Shown piece by piece: positions 27,036 through 35,694 of a stretch of DNA of 64,000 nucleotides. Origin of the DNA: Caballeronia sp. TF1N1 (lineage in GTDB: Bacteria > Pseudomonadota > Gammaproteobacteria > Burkholderiales > Burkholderiaceae). A program made the translations under genes and the position numbers. Each line of letters begins with the position of its first letter. Positions within the stretch are counted from its first letter, which is position 1. The notes beneath the pieces are model-generated. The model saw only the letters and a program-made list of their open reading frames with translations, was not told where the DNA came from and did not search any database. Where the stretch lies: assembly GCF_022878925.1 (NCBI RefSeq), contig NZ_CP084629.1, positions 62,001 through 126,000 on the forward strand, written 5' to 3'.

Positions 27036-27359
27036 ATGAGCAAAGCAATCAGCACTTTAGTCGCGGCCGTCGCCGCACTCACCTTGTCGGCCGGCGCTTT
27101 CGCGCAGTCAGCAGGCGGCTCGAACGGTGGCGCAGGGTCCTCCGGGAGCACGGCCAGCCCGGCAAATCAGGTGAACCGCGCAACGGGCGGCTACGGCACG
27201 CCGGGCGTGACGAACTCGGACAGCGGCATGGGCGCCCGTGCGCCGAATTCGGGGCTTCCTAGCGGCACGAACGGCACTTCGACGTCGGCCACGAGCGCAC
27301 CGAAGACCAATAACACGCTGGCTACCCCGAGCGTGGTTTCGCCGGCAGCGGGTCAATAA
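27036..27359 (+). CDS. small exported Gly/Ser/Asn-rich protein
   Basis: A 107-aa protein with a clear signal peptide (AALTLSAGAFAQ), leaving about 84 mature residues dominated by Gly, Ser, Thr, Asn and Ala. No cysteine or recognisable domain is present, and the mature part looks disordered. Start and expression are well supported: AAAGGAGACGGATC precedes ATG and a strong terminator follows at 27403. Such short exported proteins are common in Burkholderiaceae, but I do not recognise a function. Confidence 0.75.
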   Translation: MSKAISTLVAAVAALTLSAGAFAQSAGGSNGGAGSSGSTASPANQVNRATGGYGTPGVTNSDSGMGARAPNSGLPSGTNGTSTSATSAPKTNNTLATPSVVSPAAGQ

Positions 27360-27402
27360 CCTGGCGTGAAGATAGCGGCGAGACAGCATCGTGCGCCGCG
27401 TG

Positions 27403-27437
27403 AAAAGGCCGCTTTCCTCAGGGAATGCGGCCTTTTT
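27403..27437 (+). terminator. rho-independent terminator after the small exported protein gene
   Basis: AAAAGGCCGC at 27403-27412 pairs with GCGGCCTTTT at 27427-27436, with an inner TTCC/GGAA stem, and the right arm runs into a T-stretch (TTTTT, 27433-27437). It lies 44 bp after the stop codon at 27359. Confidence 0.85.
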
Positions 27438-27577
27438 CGTTTGATCACGCGAAAAGCGATTCCCACCGATCGGCAAAACATTTCAGCGACCGTGTAACAA
27501 TTTTAGTGTCGATCATTGGGCTTGCGGCAGGCTTCCACAGCACTCAGGAAATTCGTGTTCCTTGCCGATATACAGGC

Positions 27578-27838
27578 ATGAAACCCAACGACCCATTTCC
27601 CACCGGATCATACGAACTGCGCTTGACGGACGCCGACCTGGCGCACTTGCGCATCGTCATTCCGGACGAAGTGCGCGATCGAAACCGCGTGCTGCCGCTT
27701 GCATACTGGCGGCGGCGTGTCATGCAGATTCTGGAAACGAGGCATCTGGTGCCCGCGCAACTGGCCGTTGCGTCAGCCTTGCTCGCGCAGATCGATTCAG
27801 CTGTCGAGACTGAAACGCCGCTTGCGAAGGCGAGTTGA
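27578..27838 (+). CDS. hypothetical protein, 86 aa
   Basis: A small soluble, mixed-charge protein opening with PNDPFPTGSYELRLTDADLAHLRIVIPDE and containing YWRRRVMQILETRHL. It looks like a genuine compact protein, with predicted helices and balanced composition, but no family is recognised. ATG 27578 is favoured over an upstream extension to 27425, which crosses the preceding terminator region. The Shine-Dalgarno is weak. It precedes the mxa operon by 183 bp, and tandem 9-bp repeats lie between them. Confidence 0.6.
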   Translation: MKPNDPFPTGSYELRLTDADLAHLRIVIPDEVRDRNRVLPLAYWRRRVMQILETRHLVPAQLAVASALLAQIDSAVETETPLAKAS

Positions 27839-27842
27839 ACGC

Positions 27843-27869
27843 TCACACGCCTCACACGCTTCACACCGA
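27843..27869 (+). repeat. three tandem 9-bp near-repeats upstream of mxaR
   Basis: TCACACGCC, TCACACGCT and TCACACCGA follow each other without gap at 27843-27869. The first two differ at one position, the third at its last three. They start just after the stop at 27838 and lie about 150 bp before mxaR, so they could be activator half-sites for the mxa operon. Chance is not excluded. Confidence 0.4.
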
Positions 27870-28021
27870 AACGCTGCCACACAGTGTTGTCGATGGATGA
27901 CACTATGCTCCGCTCTACTCTCCCCTTTTCCGCTTGAAAGCCAAGCCCGGACTACATCGGCATATCTTATGCATTCGCTCCGGTAATCCTGAACAGACCG
28001 CACTGCCTCATAACAACGACC

Positions 28022-29041
28022 ATGGCATCGGAAACCGAACTGGAAGACTGGCGCCGCGCCGCACAAAAGCTGGAACTGGCCGTGGCGAGCGCCGTGGTGG
28101 GACAGCGTGAAACCATCCATCTAATCAAGATTGCGCTCTTCGCTCGCGGGCACGTGTTGCTCGAAGGCGGCGTCGGCGTTGGCAAGACGACCTTGCTGCG
28201 CGCCTTCGCTCGCGCGACCGGCGGCGACTTCGAACGGATCGAAGGCACCATCGACCTGATGCCGGGCGATCTCATCTATCACACCTTCGTCGATGCCGAC
28301 GGCAAACCGCGCATCGATCCCGGTCCGCTCTTGCGGCACGGCGAAGGTCTGACCACGTTCTTTTTCAATGAGATCAACCGGTCGCGCCCGCAGGTTCAAT
28401 CGCTCCTGCTTCGGGCGATGGCCGAGCGTTCCGTCTCCGCCTTCGGCCGCGAATATCGCTTTCCGCATATGACGGTGTTCGCGGACCGCAACAAGGTGGA
28501 GAAGGACGAGACCTTCGAACTGGCTTCCGCCGCGCGCGACCGCTTCCTGTTCGAACTGAACATGCCGACGCCTTCGGACACCGATGTGCGTCGCGCGCTC
28601 GTCTTCGATCCCGCGTTCCATGACGCCGATGCGCTCATCGAAAGCGTCCCGTCCGCCGTGATCGATTCGACGCGTCTCAACGATATCGGCGCGGCGATCC
28701 AGCGTAGCGTGACGCTCAGTCCGAGCATGGAAAGCTACATCCTGAAGATCTGGGAGGCGACGGAAACGCCTCAGCGCTTCGACATTCAACTGGACGGCGT
28801 CGACATGGAGCGGCTGATCCTTGCCGGCGCAAGTCCGCGTGGCATGAGCGCGCTGGTGCGCGCCGTGCGCGTGAACGCCTGGCTCGACGGCCGTCTGCAC
28901 GCCATTCCCGAAGACGTTCATACGGTGCTGCTGCCCGCGCTCGGTCATCGCGTGTTCTTTACGCCCGTCTATGAGATGCGTCGGCAGGAACTCGCCGAGG
29001 CATTAACCGCGACGATCATGCGGAAAATCGCGGTGCCGTGA
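28022..29041 (+). CDS. mxaR: MoxR-type AAA+ ATPase (MxaR-like)
   Basis: A 339-aa AAA+ ATPase of the MoxR family, which acts as a chaperone in maturation of metal- or cofactor-containing enzymes. Walker A is GGVGVGKT (residues 49-56), the Walker B region FFFNEINRS, and a sensor-like FADRNKVEKDETFELASAARDRF follows. It begins a run of six tightly spaced genes whose order and types match mxaRSACKL of methylotrophs. There this set is needed to mature (calcium insertion) methanol dehydrogenase. The mxaS start is 4 nt after this stop. Confidence 0.85.
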   Translation: MASETELEDWRRAAQKLELAVASAVVGQRETIHLIKIALFARGHVLLEGGVGVGKTTLLRAFARATGGDFERIEGTIDLMPGDLIYHTFVDADGKPRIDPGPLLRHGEGLTTFFFNEINRSRPQVQSLLLRAMAERSVSAFGREYRFPHMTVFADRNKVEKDETFELASAARDRFLFELNMPTPSDTDVRRALVFDPAFHDADALIESVPSAVIDSTRLNDIGAAIQRSVTLSPSMESYILKIWEATETPQRFDIQLDGVDMERLILAGASPRGMSALVRAVRVNAWLDGRLHAIPEDVHTVLLPALGHRVFFTPVYEMRRQELAEALTATIMRKIAVP

Positions 29042-29045
29042 TGCC

Positions 29046-29909
29046 ATGAAGAACCCAGTCGAATTCCACTATCGGCTGCCGGGGCGCGCCAGCGGATTCC
29101 GGCCTGGCTCGCATCCCGGCACGAGTTTCGGCGCGGGGCAGGAATTCGCGATGCACGCGCGTCTCTTCGATCATCCCGACCCGCGACGCCTCGACTTGCG
29201 CGCAAGCCAGCGCTCCGTGCCGCCGCAGTGGCTCGTGCGTCTGCATTTGCAGCGTGTCGCGGTGCCGGTGCAAGTCGTGGTGGACGTATCGGCGTCGATG
29301 CTCTTCGGCGCAGAACGTTCGAAGCTCGATCTGGCCGCCGATTTCGTCGAAGCACTCGGCTATAGCGCGTTTCGCGCGGGCGATCAGGTCGGCATGCTCG
29401 CGTTCGACGAGCAGGAGCGCGAAGACCTCTTCATGCCTGCGCGACACGGACGCGGCATCGGCGACGACATGGCGGCGCTGCTGCGCGGTTTCGAAGGGGT
29501 ATCGCACGCCACGCCAAAAAATGCCGGGCTGGAGCGCGCACTCGAACGTCTTGCCGGGCGTCGCGGTCTCGTCTTTCTAGTCTCGGATTTTCATTGGCCG
29601 CTCGACCGTATCGATACGGCGCTGGATCGTCTCGTCAGCGCGCAAGTCGTGCCGATGGTCATCTGGGATACGGCCGAAATCGAGCCGCCCGCGCAAGGCC
29701 GATTTCTCTCGGTCCGCGATCTGGAGACCGGCAGAAACCGCACGCTTTGGCTGCGTGCTCGCGTGGTTCGGCAATGGCGCGATAACGTCGCCAAGCGGCG
29801 CCACGATTTGAAGACGGCCTTCGGCAGACGCGGCGCGTATCCCTTCTTTGTCGAAGGCGCCTTCAATGCCGAAGCCCTCTCGCGCCACTTCCTGGAAACG
29901 TCCGCATGA
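29046..29909 (+). CDS. mxaS: DUF58-domain protein (MxaS-like)
   Basis: A 287-aa DUF58 protein. It has a vWA-like fold with VVDVSASMLFG carrying a DxSxS MIDAS motif, and LVFLVSDFHWPL near the second metal-loop position. DUF58 proteins pair with MoxR ATPases. No membrane segment is visible. It overlaps the next gene by four bases (ATGA at 29906-29909) and follows the ATPase by 4 nt, so it is part of the same operon. The role is inferred from mxaS. Confidence 0.82.
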   Translation: MKNPVEFHYRLPGRASGFRPGSHPGTSFGAGQEFAMHARLFDHPDPRRLDLRASQRSVPPQWLVRLHLQRVAVPVQVVVDVSASMLFGAERSKLDLAADFVEALGYSAFRAGDQVGMLAFDEQEREDLFMPARHGRGIGDDMAALLRGFEGVSHATPKNAGLERALERLAGRRGLVFLVSDFHWPLDRIDTALDRLVSAQVVPMVIWDTAEIEPPAQGRFLSVRDLETGRNRTLWLRARVVRQWRDNVAKRRHDLKTAFGRRGAYPFFVEGAFNAEALSRHFLETSA

Positions 29910-30775
29910 TGCGCGGCAACCGGGCGATGATCCTCGCGTTCATGCTGATCGTCTTCGGTCTGATCGGCATAAAACCGGCGCGAGCCGAACAGACGGTCAA
30001 CGCGACGGTCGAGCAGCCGCGCGCCTTCGGCCACGTTCTCGGCGATGTCTTGACGCAGCGCGTCCTCTTGAGCACCGACGGCCACGATGTCGCCTTGCCA
30101 TCGGCCGGGCGCGTGGGCGTGTGGTTCGAGCGCCGTGCGTCGCGAATCGTCAAGGACACGCAGGGCCGCTCGTGGCTGGTGCTCGAATATCAGATAACCA
30201 ACGCGGCTCAGGCTCTCACGAACATCGAACTGCCCGCGCTCGAATTGAGGCCGGCTGCGGGCGCGGTGCTGCGCGTGCCTGCATGGCCGATCAGCGTCGG
30301 GCCGTTGACGCCGCGCGCCTCGTTTCGCGCGGGCGATCTGCAAGCGCTCAGGCCCGATCGGCTCGTCATTCCCGTGGATGATCCGGCGGTTCATCGGCGC
30401 ATGATCGTCATGCTTGCGTTGCTGCTCGTCACGCTCGCAAGCTGGGCCGCGTGGTGGTGGTGGTCGAGCCGCCGCGATGCAAGGCAACGTCCGTTCGCTC
30501 GCGCATGGCGGCATATACGCACCGATGCCGATGCGAACGACGATGCCTGGGTTCACGTGCATCGCGCGCTCGACGAAACGGCCGGGCAAGTCGTGCATGT
30601 GGCATCGCTACCGACGTTGTTCATGCGCGCGCCGTATCTGCAATCGATGAAGCCGCGACTCGAAGAGTTCTACACGCGCTCGCAGGAACGCTTCTTTGTC
30701 CGCGATGCCGCTCCCGCGCCGTTCGACTTGCGTGACTTCGCGCGTGCGCTGTATCGGGCCGAGCGAGGGCAATGA
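29906..30775 (+). CDS. mxaA: MxaA-like membrane protein
   Basis: A 289-aa protein with a signal peptide (cleavage near ARAEQ), a periplasmic beta-rich N-terminal domain to about residue 170, one strong membrane segment (MLALLLVTLASWAAWWWW) and a cytoplasmic tail of about 95 residues. This layout matches MxaA, which is required for calcium insertion in methanol dehydrogenase. Similarity is by layout and gene order, not by unique motif, so the call is moderately sure. Confidence 0.72.
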   Translation: MMRGNRAMILAFMLIVFGLIGIKPARAEQTVNATVEQPRAFGHVLGDVLTQRVLLSTDGHDVALPSAGRVGVWFERRASRIVKDTQGRSWLVLEYQITNAAQALTNIELPALELRPAAGAVLRVPAWPISVGPLTPRASFRAGDLQALRPDRLVIPVDDPAVHRRMIVMLALLLVTLASWAAWWWWSSRRDARQRPFARAWRHIRTDADANDDAWVHVHRALDETAGQVVHVASLPTLFMRAPYLQSMKPRLEEFYTRSQERFFVRDAAPAPFDLRDFARALYRAERGQ

Positions 30776-30779
30776 CGTC

Positions 30780-31760
30780 ATGCCCGTCGACTTTCTCCGG
30801 CCCTGGCTGCTGCTCATACTGCCAATCGCGCTCTTGCCGCTGTTGCCGAGACCGAGCGAGGCGTTCGCTTTCTCGTCGGTGAACTGGCTGCCAGCGGATA
30901 CTGTCGGCGCGACCGTCGAACACCTGCGGCGTGCGTGCGCGGTGCTCGCGATGCTGGCCATCATCATCGGTCTCGCGGGACCGGGACGTTCACATCTGCA
31001 CGTCTTGCGCACGAGCACGGCGGCGGACATTCTCATTTTGATGGACCGTAGCGCGAGCATGGACTCGGTGATGTCGAAGACGCCTGTCTCCGAACCGAGC
31101 GGCCAGTCCAAGAACGCGGTGGCTCGCCACTCGCTCGAACGCTTCGTCGCCGAGCGACCCGACGACCGTTTTGCGTTTCTCATGTTCGGCATCAGCCCGG
31201 TTCTTGCCGTACCGTTCACGTCGAATCACGAGATTATCACGCAAGCGATCTCAGGCACGGGAATAGGCCGCGGCATGCCGGATACGAAGCTCGATCGCGG
31301 GCTCATCGCGGCGATCAAACAGTTCGATGGCAGGCAATACGCGGGCCGTCGCGCCATCGTGCTCGTGTCCGATGGCGGCGCGCATCTCGATGCCGCTGCA
31401 CGCGCGGCGATCAGCCAAGGTCTTGCGCGCAATCAGATCGCGCTTTACTTCGTGTATCTGCGCAGCGGCGTCTACAGTCCCGATCTGACGAAGATGGCGC
31501 CCGCCGACGACGCCTCGGCCGAAGCTGAACTGCATCGCTATTTTCAGACGCTGGGCTCGCCGTATCGGCTGTATCAGGCGGAGGACGCGGGCGCAATGGC
31601 CGCCGCCATGTCGGAGATCAACAAGCAGCACAACGCGGTTGTATCTTTCGACGAGCGCTTTCCGCGGCAAGACGAAAGCGCGTTGTGCTATGCCGCCGCA
31701 TTGCTCGGTTGCGCGGCGTTGCTTGCGCTGCGCGCGGTTCAGGTACGGAGCTGGTCATGA
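30780..31760 (+). CDS. mxaC: vWA-domain membrane protein (MxaC-like)
   Basis: A 326-aa protein with two N-terminal membrane segments, a von Willebrand A domain (ILMDRSASMDS, DxSxS MIDAS; IVLVSDGGAHLD) and a C-terminal membrane helix (ALCYAAALLGCAALLALRA). The arrangement is that of BatA/MxaC proteins. ATG 30780 lies four bases after the mxaA stop; an upstream in-frame ATG at 30696 would overlap mxaA and is less likely. The 3' end overlaps mxaK by ATGA. Confidence 0.8.
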   Translation: MPVDFLRPWLLLILPIALLPLLPRPSEAFAFSSVNWLPADTVGATVEHLRRACAVLAMLAIIIGLAGPGRSHLHVLRTSTAADILILMDRSASMDSVMSKTPVSEPSGQSKNAVARHSLERFVAERPDDRFAFLMFGISPVLAVPFTSNHEIITQAISGTGIGRGMPDTKLDRGLIAAIKQFDGRQYAGRRAIVLVSDGGAHLDAAARAAISQGLARNQIALYFVYLRSGVYSPDLTKMAPADDASAEAELHRYFQTLGSPYRLYQAEDAGAMAAAMSEINKQHNAVVSFDERFPRQDESALCYAAALLGCAALLALRAVQVRSWS

Positions 31761-32302
31761 AGCGATTGGCCGTTCATCTTGCCTTCGGCGGCGCAACGCT
31801 CGTGTTTGCAGCAGTCGCGCTCTTCGACTTGGCGACATTGCAGCATGCGCATGCTGTCGCGCGCGCGGTGTCGACGGTAAGCGCCAGAGGCGCGCAGCCG
31901 CAGTCACTGGACGATGCCGCCCAAGTTCGGCTGGCGCATGCGGTCGTATCGTCGAAGGCGGGCGACTATGCGGGCGCGCAGAAGCTTTATGACTCCGTGC
32001 TCGTGCAGGACCACGATGCCGCGTTGCAGACGGCCGCGCTATTCGATCTTGCCAACATGTCGTTGCGTCAGGCGGCCGGTCCCGGTGCGGGCGGTCCTGT
32101 TCGCTCGCTGCCGTTGCTCGAACAAGCCAAGGAACGCTATCGCTCCGCGCTGCGGCTCACGCCCGACGACTGGGACGCGCGTTATAACCTCGAACGCGCG
32201 TTGTGGCTCGCACCCGAGGGCCAGACGAGCGACGAAGAGCGCGACTACAAGCATCAGGCCACGGTGAAGGCGCGTGGCGCGCAAAGCGAGGATCTGCCAT
32301 GA
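31757..32302 (+). CDS. mxaK: MxaK-like membrane-anchored protein
   Basis: A 181-aa protein with one N-terminal membrane anchor and a periplasmic, helix-rich region with a TPR-like pattern (KAGDYAGAQKLYDSVL, AKERYRSALRLTPDDWDARYNLERAL). MxaK of methylotrophs is of this size and place. Both ends overlap neighbours by ATGA (31757-31760 and 32299-32302). It could support assembly of the vWA proteins on either side. The call rests mostly on gene order. Confidence 0.72.
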   Translation: MKRLAVHLAFGGATLVFAAVALFDLATLQHAHAVARAVSTVSARGAQPQSLDDAAQVRLAHAVVSSKAGDYAGAQKLYDSVLVQDHDAALQTAALFDLANMSLRQAAGPGAGGPVRSLPLLEQAKERYRSALRLTPDDWDARYNLERALWLAPEGQTSDEERDYKHQATVKARGAQSEDLP

Positions 32303-33231
32303 AGGCAGTCGCGGCGACACTTGCGTTCCTTCGGCGGCGACACTGGGCCACGGTAGCCGCCGTGCCATTGCTGCTTGCCGCCGTCTGGATGCCCGGCGTG
32401 ATGTTCCAACGCGACGTGTTCAGCTATATCGTCACTTTCGATATCACGCAGAGCATGAGCGTCGAGGACGTGGGCGTCGGCGGCGCGCCGATCAGCAGAC
32501 TGGACTTCGCGCGGGCCGCGATGCGCGAAAGCATCGAGCATTTGCCGTGCGGCTCGAAGATAGGCTGGAGCATCTTCACAGGCCAGAGCACCTTGCTTCT
32601 GGTGCCGCCCGTCGAGGTGTGCGCCAACTTCGATGCGTTGCTTGCCTCGCTTGCCGGTATCGATGGCACGATGCGCTGGACCAACTGGAGCCGAGTGGCC
32701 GAAGGCGGTATCTTCGCGGCTGTGCGTACGGCGCGCAGTATCGGGCAAGACGCCAGTGTTCTCATGATCACGGACGGCCAGGAAGCACCGCCCATTCTTC
32801 CCGGCGATCAGCGCGTGCGCGACATTCCACGCTCGCAACTCAAGGGTTGGCTTATCGGCATAGGCGGCGATCAGCCCGCGCCCATCCCGCGAACGGATAA
32901 AGACGGCAACCGTATCGGCTACTGGCGCGCCGATGAAGTCATTCAAGTGCCGACACAACCTGGCGCGAGCGTTCAAGTCGAGAGTCACGAAGAGTTGTCG
33001 GAATTGCGCGGACAATATCTGGCGTCGATTGCGAAAGAAATCGGCTTCGATTATCGACGTTTGCGATTGCCGCAGGACTTGCTGATGGCCATGACGGATG
33101 CGCGCTTTGCGCATTCGGAACGCGTGCCGACCAAGCTGAATTGGATTCCGGCAGCGCTTGCCTTGCTGTTGCTCGTGTGGCGGTTTTGGCCGGAGCGTTG
33201 GGTGAAAGGCATGCGGCGCGCGCGACGCTGA
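32299..33231 (+). CDS. mxaL: vWA-domain membrane protein (MxaL-like)
   Basis: A 310-aa protein with an N-terminal membrane segment, a vWA domain and a C-terminal membrane helix (WIPAALALLLLVWRFW). The MIDAS is DITQS, with Thr in place of the first Ser of DxSxS; VLMITDGQEAPP supplies the later metal ligand. It ends the six-gene mxaRSACKL-like operon and is followed after 35 nt by a convergent channel gene. No mxaF, mxaI, mxaG, xoxF or cytochrome gene lies in the window. Confidence 0.8.
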   Translation: MKAVAATLAFLRRRHWATVAAVPLLLAAVWMPGVMFQRDVFSYIVTFDITQSMSVEDVGVGGAPISRLDFARAAMRESIEHLPCGSKIGWSIFTGQSTLLLVPPVEVCANFDALLASLAGIDGTMRWTNWSRVAEGGIFAAVRTARSIGQDASVLMITDGQEAPPILPGDQRVRDIPRSQLKGWLIGIGGDQPAPIPRTDKDGNRIGYWRADEVIQVPTQPGASVQVESHEELSELRGQYLASIAKEIGFDYRRLRLPQDLLMAMTDARFAHSERVPTKLNWIPAALALLLLVWRFWPERWVKGMRRARR

Positions 33232-33266
33232 CTGTAGACGCACGCCGCCTGATCGCAACGCCGTCT

Positions 33267-34466
33267 TCAAACCGCGGAACCCTTCCGCTCCTCTTGCCAG
33301 CACCGCAAACCGAACAACGGCACGACGCCATACGCGTGATCGAGCATATCCGAGAGCATTGCCTCGTAGGGCTCCCAGCGTATCTCGTCGAGATAGAGAC
33401 AGATTTCCAGCGCGACCACCGGCGCCGCTGTCTGGACATGACGAATCACGAGCGGCATGTCGCGCCGCACCGCCGGATGATTGCGAAGATAAGCGCTCAG
33501 ATAGCGACGATACAACCCAAGGTTCGTGCGACGCTCGCCTTCGAAAGCGCCCACCGGCAAGCGAATGGCGTCGTGCATTTGCGCGAGCATTGCGTCGTCG
33601 GGGAAGCGCACGGTATCGACATCGAAATGAATCGCGTGTTTCAAGCGCCGTCCGCCCGACTCGCTCATGCCGCGCCAGTTCTTCACGCTGTTCGTGAGCA
33701 AGAGCTGACTTGGCAGCATCACGATGGTGTTGTCGAAGTTGCGTATCTTGATGGTATTCAACGCGATATCGATGACCGTGCCATCCGCGACGAATCCCGG
33801 CACTTCGATCCAGTCGCCCACGCGCAGCATGTCGTAGGCTGCCAACTGGATGCTGGCCACGAAGCCGAGCAACGAGTCACGAAAGATGATGATGAGCAAC
33901 GCCGTCACCGCGCTGAGGCCGGTAAGCAGATAGACCGGCGAACGCTCGATCAAGAGCGAGACCACGGAGATGAGCGCGACGAGATACACCACGATGGTGG
34001 CGATCTGCAGAAAGCTCTTGATTGGCCGCTCGCTCGCAGTTGGAAAGTGACTATAGCGTTCGTCGATGCTGTCGCGCAGTGCCAGCGCGGCGCGCAGCAG
34101 CGTGTAGACCATGTAGCAAGCGGCGAGAATGCCCAATGGCCGTCCAAGCACCGCGATAAACGGTATCGTGAGACCAGAGAGCGTCGGCGCCGATGCATAG
34201 ACGATCGCAGCGGGCACGAGCGGCGCAAGCCGGTGAAACACGCGATGACGCTCGGCGGCGATCAACCACTTGCGCCCTTCGTTGCGCGTGAGCCGGCTGA
34301 CGATCATGAGCATGATCCAGCGCGTGAGGTAGTAGCAGATCGCGCTTGCCAGCAGGATGGCGAGCAGCAAGGCGGCCACGAGCATGACCGCGACCAGCCA
34401 GCTATCCGTGTAGACGTGGAACTGCCAGTCTGGTCCCCTTTCGACACGCAGCATATTCTCGAACAT
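33267..34466 (-). CDS. mechanosensitive ion channel, YbdG-like
   Basis: A 399-aa inner-membrane channel of the MscS superfamily, matching the longer YbdG/MscM type: five or so hydrophobic segments, then the pore and beta-domain signature (FRDSLLGFVASIQLAAYDMLRVGDWIEVPG, TIKIRNFDNTIVMLPSQLL) and the C-terminal alpha/beta domain. Such channels relieve osmotic pressure. It is transcribed towards the mxa operon and is not part of it. Confidence 0.9.
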   Translation of the reverse strand: MFENMLRVERGPDWQFHVYTDSWLVAVMLVAALLLAILLASAICYYLTRWIMLMIVSRLTRNEGRKWLIAAERHRVFHRLAPLVPAAIVYASAPTLSGLTIPFIAVLGRPLGILAACYMVYTLLRAALALRDSIDERYSHFPTASERPIKSFLQIATIVVYLVALISVVSLLIERSPVYLLTGLSAVTALLIIIFRDSLLGFVASIQLAAYDMLRVGDWIEVPGFVADGTVIDIALNTIKIRNFDNTIVMLPSQLLLTNSVKNWRGMSESGGRRLKHAIHFDVDTVRFPDDAMLAQMHDAIRLPVGAFEGERRTNLGLYRRYLSAYLRNHPAVRRDMPLVIRHVQTAAPVVALEICLYLDEIRWEPYEAMLSDMLDHAYGVVPLFGLRCWQEERKGSAV

Positions 34467-34785
34467 GCACTCTCCGGAACAGGCGAACCGATGTTGGGCA
34501 AGAGGCCTTTCGCACGGTGGCTATTTTAGTGGCGGCAACAGCACGGACTTAGCGCGCCAGGCCGCATGAGAAGCGCATGCCCCTATCGTCGAAAGAATGT
34601 AGAGGCTAAGAAACCGCCGACGCCTGTCGCACGATAACCCGATCTGCGCAAGACCTGCTTTTCTTCGATGCCTTGGAAACCTGCGGAGCAGACATGCGCG
34701 ACGATAGTCACGCGGTAGCGCACAAGCGCTCAGAGACGCTCGATGCGGGAACATCGCGCCAGGGTTGCTGATTGAAAAATTCGCG
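34467..34785. other. intergenic, about 320 bp
   Basis: It lies between the channel start and the DnaJ-fusion stop, both on the minus strand. No protein-like frame, hairpin with a U-tract or RNA gene is evident. It presumably holds the channel promoter. Confidence 0.4.
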
Positions 34786-35514
34786 TCAATTGCCCGATGA
34801 GCGCACGGTGACGGCGAATGCGGCGGGTGTCTCGCCGTTCGTATCGTCAGGCATCGGGTCGAGGCGTTGAACGGCGCGCAATGCCGTTTCGTCCCATTGC
34901 GCGTTGCCGCTCGAATGTACGATGGACGCCGACAGCAACGCGCCATTAGGCGCACAGCGCGCGCCGATCACCGTTTCGAGTCCGGCCACGCCATTGGTCC
35001 ACGCGATATTCGTGCGCACGCGCCGTCCGACGCGCTCGGCGTAGCCAACCGTTGCGACGGGTTCATCCGCCTTTGCCGCAACACGGGCAACCTGCTCGCC
35101 AGAAGAAGCCGCAGCGACGCTCGGCTTGTGCGTCGCCGGTTCACTGACCAACCACTGTATCGACACGACGACGCCAACGGCCAGAAGCCACGCCCAGCCG
35201 CGCAGCTTCCCGCGCTTGATACTCGCATTCGATTCACCGATCGACGAACGCGAACCGACCTCGCCCCAAGCAGCCGATTCCGGAAGCTGTTGCGCAATCG
35301 TCACGTCGTAACCGCGCCGCGATTCGGCATCGCTCAGGACGGCGTAGGCGTCGTTGAGCATCTTCATGATTTTTGTCGCGTCCGGACTCGTGTTCCTGTC
35401 GGGGTGATAGCGCTGACTCAACGCCTTGTACGCCGCGCGAATGACTTCGGGCGGCGCGTTGTGCGTCACTTTGAGATTGTCGTAATGCGTGTGCGTCTGA
35501 GCCATCGCTGACAT
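34786..35514 (-). CDS. J-domain membrane protein with TonB/TolA-like C-terminal domain
   Basis: A 242-aa protein. The J domain lies at the N-terminus (YDNLKVTHNAPPEVIRAAYKALSQRYHPDRN, with the HPD motif). A basic stretch and one membrane helix (WAWLLAVGVVVSIQWLV) follow near residues 105-125. A periplasmic C-terminal domain (GLETVIGARCAPNGALLSASIVHSSG, WDETALRAVQRL) resembles TonB/TolA C-terminal domains. The membrane topology puts the J domain in the cytoplasm. ATG 35514 is chosen from AGGA seven bases upstream. No partner gene is adjacent. The function is unknown; it could couple DnaK to envelope proteins. Confidence 0.8.
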   Translation of the reverse strand: MSAMAQTHTHYDNLKVTHNAPPEVIRAAYKALSQRYHPDRNTSPDATKIMKMLNDAYAVLSDAESRRGYDVTIAQQLPESAAWGEVGSRSSIGESNASIKRGKLRGWAWLLAVGVVVSIQWLVSEPATHKPSVAAASSGEQVARVAAKADEPVATVGYAERVGRRVRTNIAWTNGVAGLETVIGARCAPNGALLSASIVHSSGNAQWDETALRAVQRLDPMPDDTNGETPAAFAVTVRSSGN

Positions 35515-35656
35515 GCCGTTTTCCTGAGCCTGTCTGGATAACGGCAAGCGCCTGGGGAAACCTTAGCGATGACGGTGTGCGAAAGCGGCGCGCGCGCCAG
35601 GACGACTTAGCGCGACGGCACGACGCTTATGCGCGCCCACGTCGATCTCGATATCG

Positions 35657-35684
35657 ACGCGGGCGGAACGATGTCCGCCCGCGT
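35657..35684. terminator. hairpin after the TpsA-like gene
   Basis: ACGCGGGCGGA at 35657-35667 pairs perfectly with 35674-35684 (11 bp, 6-nt loop). It lies 11 bp beyond the stop of the minus-strand adhesin gene. There is no U-tract on either strand, so it is a probable but not classical terminator. Confidence 0.5.
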
Positions 35685-35694
35685 CCGTTCTGCC

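Noticed and set aside
33141..34529. 462-codon plus-strand frame
   Set aside because: Antisense to the mechanosensitive channel gene and overlapping mxaL.
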